Assembly (NCBI GenBank): GCA_018402735.1 | Contig: JAGYIF010000001.1 | Location: 124,001 to 188,000 of the forward strand | Origin: Pelagibacteraceae bacterium | GTDB taxonomy: Bacteria > Pseudomonadota > Alphaproteobacteria > Pelagibacterales > Pelagibacteraceae | DNA length: 64,000 bases | Direction of reading: 5' to 3' | Shown: in pieces, positions 63,051-64,000 of the stretch | How positions within the stretch are numbered: position 1 is the first letter of the stretch | Layout: every line of letters begins with the position of its first letter | Notes under the pieces: generated by a model | Databases searched by the model: none | Told to the model about the DNA's origin: nothing | The model's input: only the letters and a program-made list of their open reading frames with translations | Translations under genes and position numbers: made by a program

Positions 63051-63079
63051 TGTGAATTCTACTTATATAGAATTCACAT
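63050..63079 (-). promoter_or_regulatory. Hairpin followed by a T-tract in proteorhodopsin 5' leader (attenuator-like or upstream terminator)
   Basis: Minus strand ATGTGAATTCTA-TATAAG-TAGAATTCACATTTTTTG: 12-bp perfect stem and T run, about 36 nt before the ATG. Confidence 0.7.
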
Positions 63080-63222
63080 GTTTCAAATCTTTATTTACTA
63101 GAGTTTGCAGCATTTAAAAAGCAATAATAACATGAATAAGTCCATATATTTATTGTTTTTTTTAAAAATTGCATAAATTTCTATTTGTAGTTTAATAATA
63201 ATAGATCTAAACGGGGGGAATC

Positions 63223-64000
63223 TTGAATAGTAAATATAGAGAAGTTTTTAAATCTTCGCTGCATGACAAAGAAGCTTTTTGGGCAAAAGCAGCTGAGGAG
63301 GTTAGATGGATTAAAAAATATGATCAAGTTTTAGATGCAAGCAATCCTCCATTTTACAAATGGTTTAAAGGTGGGACTATCAATACTTGTTTTAATGCAC
63401 TTGATAGACATGTTGAAGAAGGTAATGGAGAAAGAACAGCGCTAATTTACGACAGCGCTATGTCAAATAGCAAAAAAAAATATTCTTACAAACAGTTAAC
63501 AGAGGAAGTTTCTGTTTTAGCTGGTGCTTTACAAAGACAAGGTATTGTTAAAGGAGATAGAATTATCATTTACATGCCTATGATTCCTGAGGCAATTATG
63601 GCAATGCTTGCTTGTGCAAGAATTGGGGCTATTCATTCAGTTGTCTTTGGAGGATTTGCGTCACCCGAACTTGCAAGTAGGATTGACGATTCAAAAGCAA
63701 AATTAATTTTATCAGCTTCTTGTGGATTAGAACCTGGAAGAATTATTGAATACAAACCGCTACTAGTCGAAGCAATTAAATTAGCAAAGCACAAACCAGA
63801 AAAAACAGTAATTTTCCAAAGAGATAAACATAAAGCAATATTAGATAGTAACGATATAGACTGGAACGACTTTATCAAAGGAGCGCCTAGTTCAGTATGC
63901 ATTGAATGTGATGCAAATGATCCTGCATATATTTTATACACCTCTGGCACCACCGGAGTTCCTAAAGGAATTTTAAGAGATATAGGCGGACACATTGTGG
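63223..64000 (+). CDS. prpE: Propionyl-CoA synthetase (acetyl-CoA synthetase family), 3' end outside window
   Basis: TTG start after GGGGGG-rich SD; NPPFYKWFKGGTINTCFNALDRHVEEG...VFGGFASPELASRIDD...LYTSGTTGVPKGI. Not in the ORF track. Confidence 0.88.
   Translation, partial: MNSKYREVFKSSLHDKEAFWAKAAEEVRWIKKYDQVLDASNPPFYKWFKGGTINTCFNALDRHVEEGNGERTALIYDSAMSNSKKKYSYKQLTEEVSVLAGALQRQGIVKGDRIIIYMPMIPEAIMAMLACARIGAIHSVVFGGFASPELASRIDDSKAKLILSASCGLEPGRIIEYKPLLVEAIKLAKHKPEKTVIFQRDKHKAILDSNDIDWNDFIKGAPSSVCIECDANDPAYILYTSGTTGVPKGILRDIGGHIV

Noticed and set aside
63633-63995. 120-aa minus-strand ORF at the right end
   Set aside because: Antisense to the clear propionyl-CoA synthetase frame.

Overview
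The window is one continuous chromosomal segment from a very AT-rich, streamlined alphaproteobacterium. It is most consistent with the SAR11/Pelagibacter lineage: tiny intergenic gaps, proteorhodopsin, a ferredoxin/ferredoxin reductase pair, and alphaproteobacterial gene order such as lptFGD-surA-pdxA-ksgA, aroQ-accBC and yfgM-bamB-der. I found no tRNA, rRNA, CRISPR array, transposon or prophage. About 60 housekeeping CDS cover almost the whole window. A partial tyrS runs off the left edge. A partial propionyl-CoA synthetase (TTG start, absent from the ORF track) runs off the right edge. There is no obvious new multi-gene system. The most notable signals are: (1) a conserved prfB programmed +1 frameshift that the ORF track truncates; (2) apparent domain loss in core proteins (Der with one GTPase domain, SurA without parvulin domains, a stand-alone NrdJ C-terminal-like protein, a degenerate PdxA); (3) 7 of 12 convergent gene pairs overlapping by exactly 4 bp through a shared YTAR stop motif; (4) a strong bidirectional terminator inside an epimerase CDS opposite proteorhodopsin; (5) a terminator-like hairpin plus a 20-bp palindrome in the proteorhodopsin 5' leader; (6) an acpP-TAG-gmk junction in one reading frame with no ATG for gmk.
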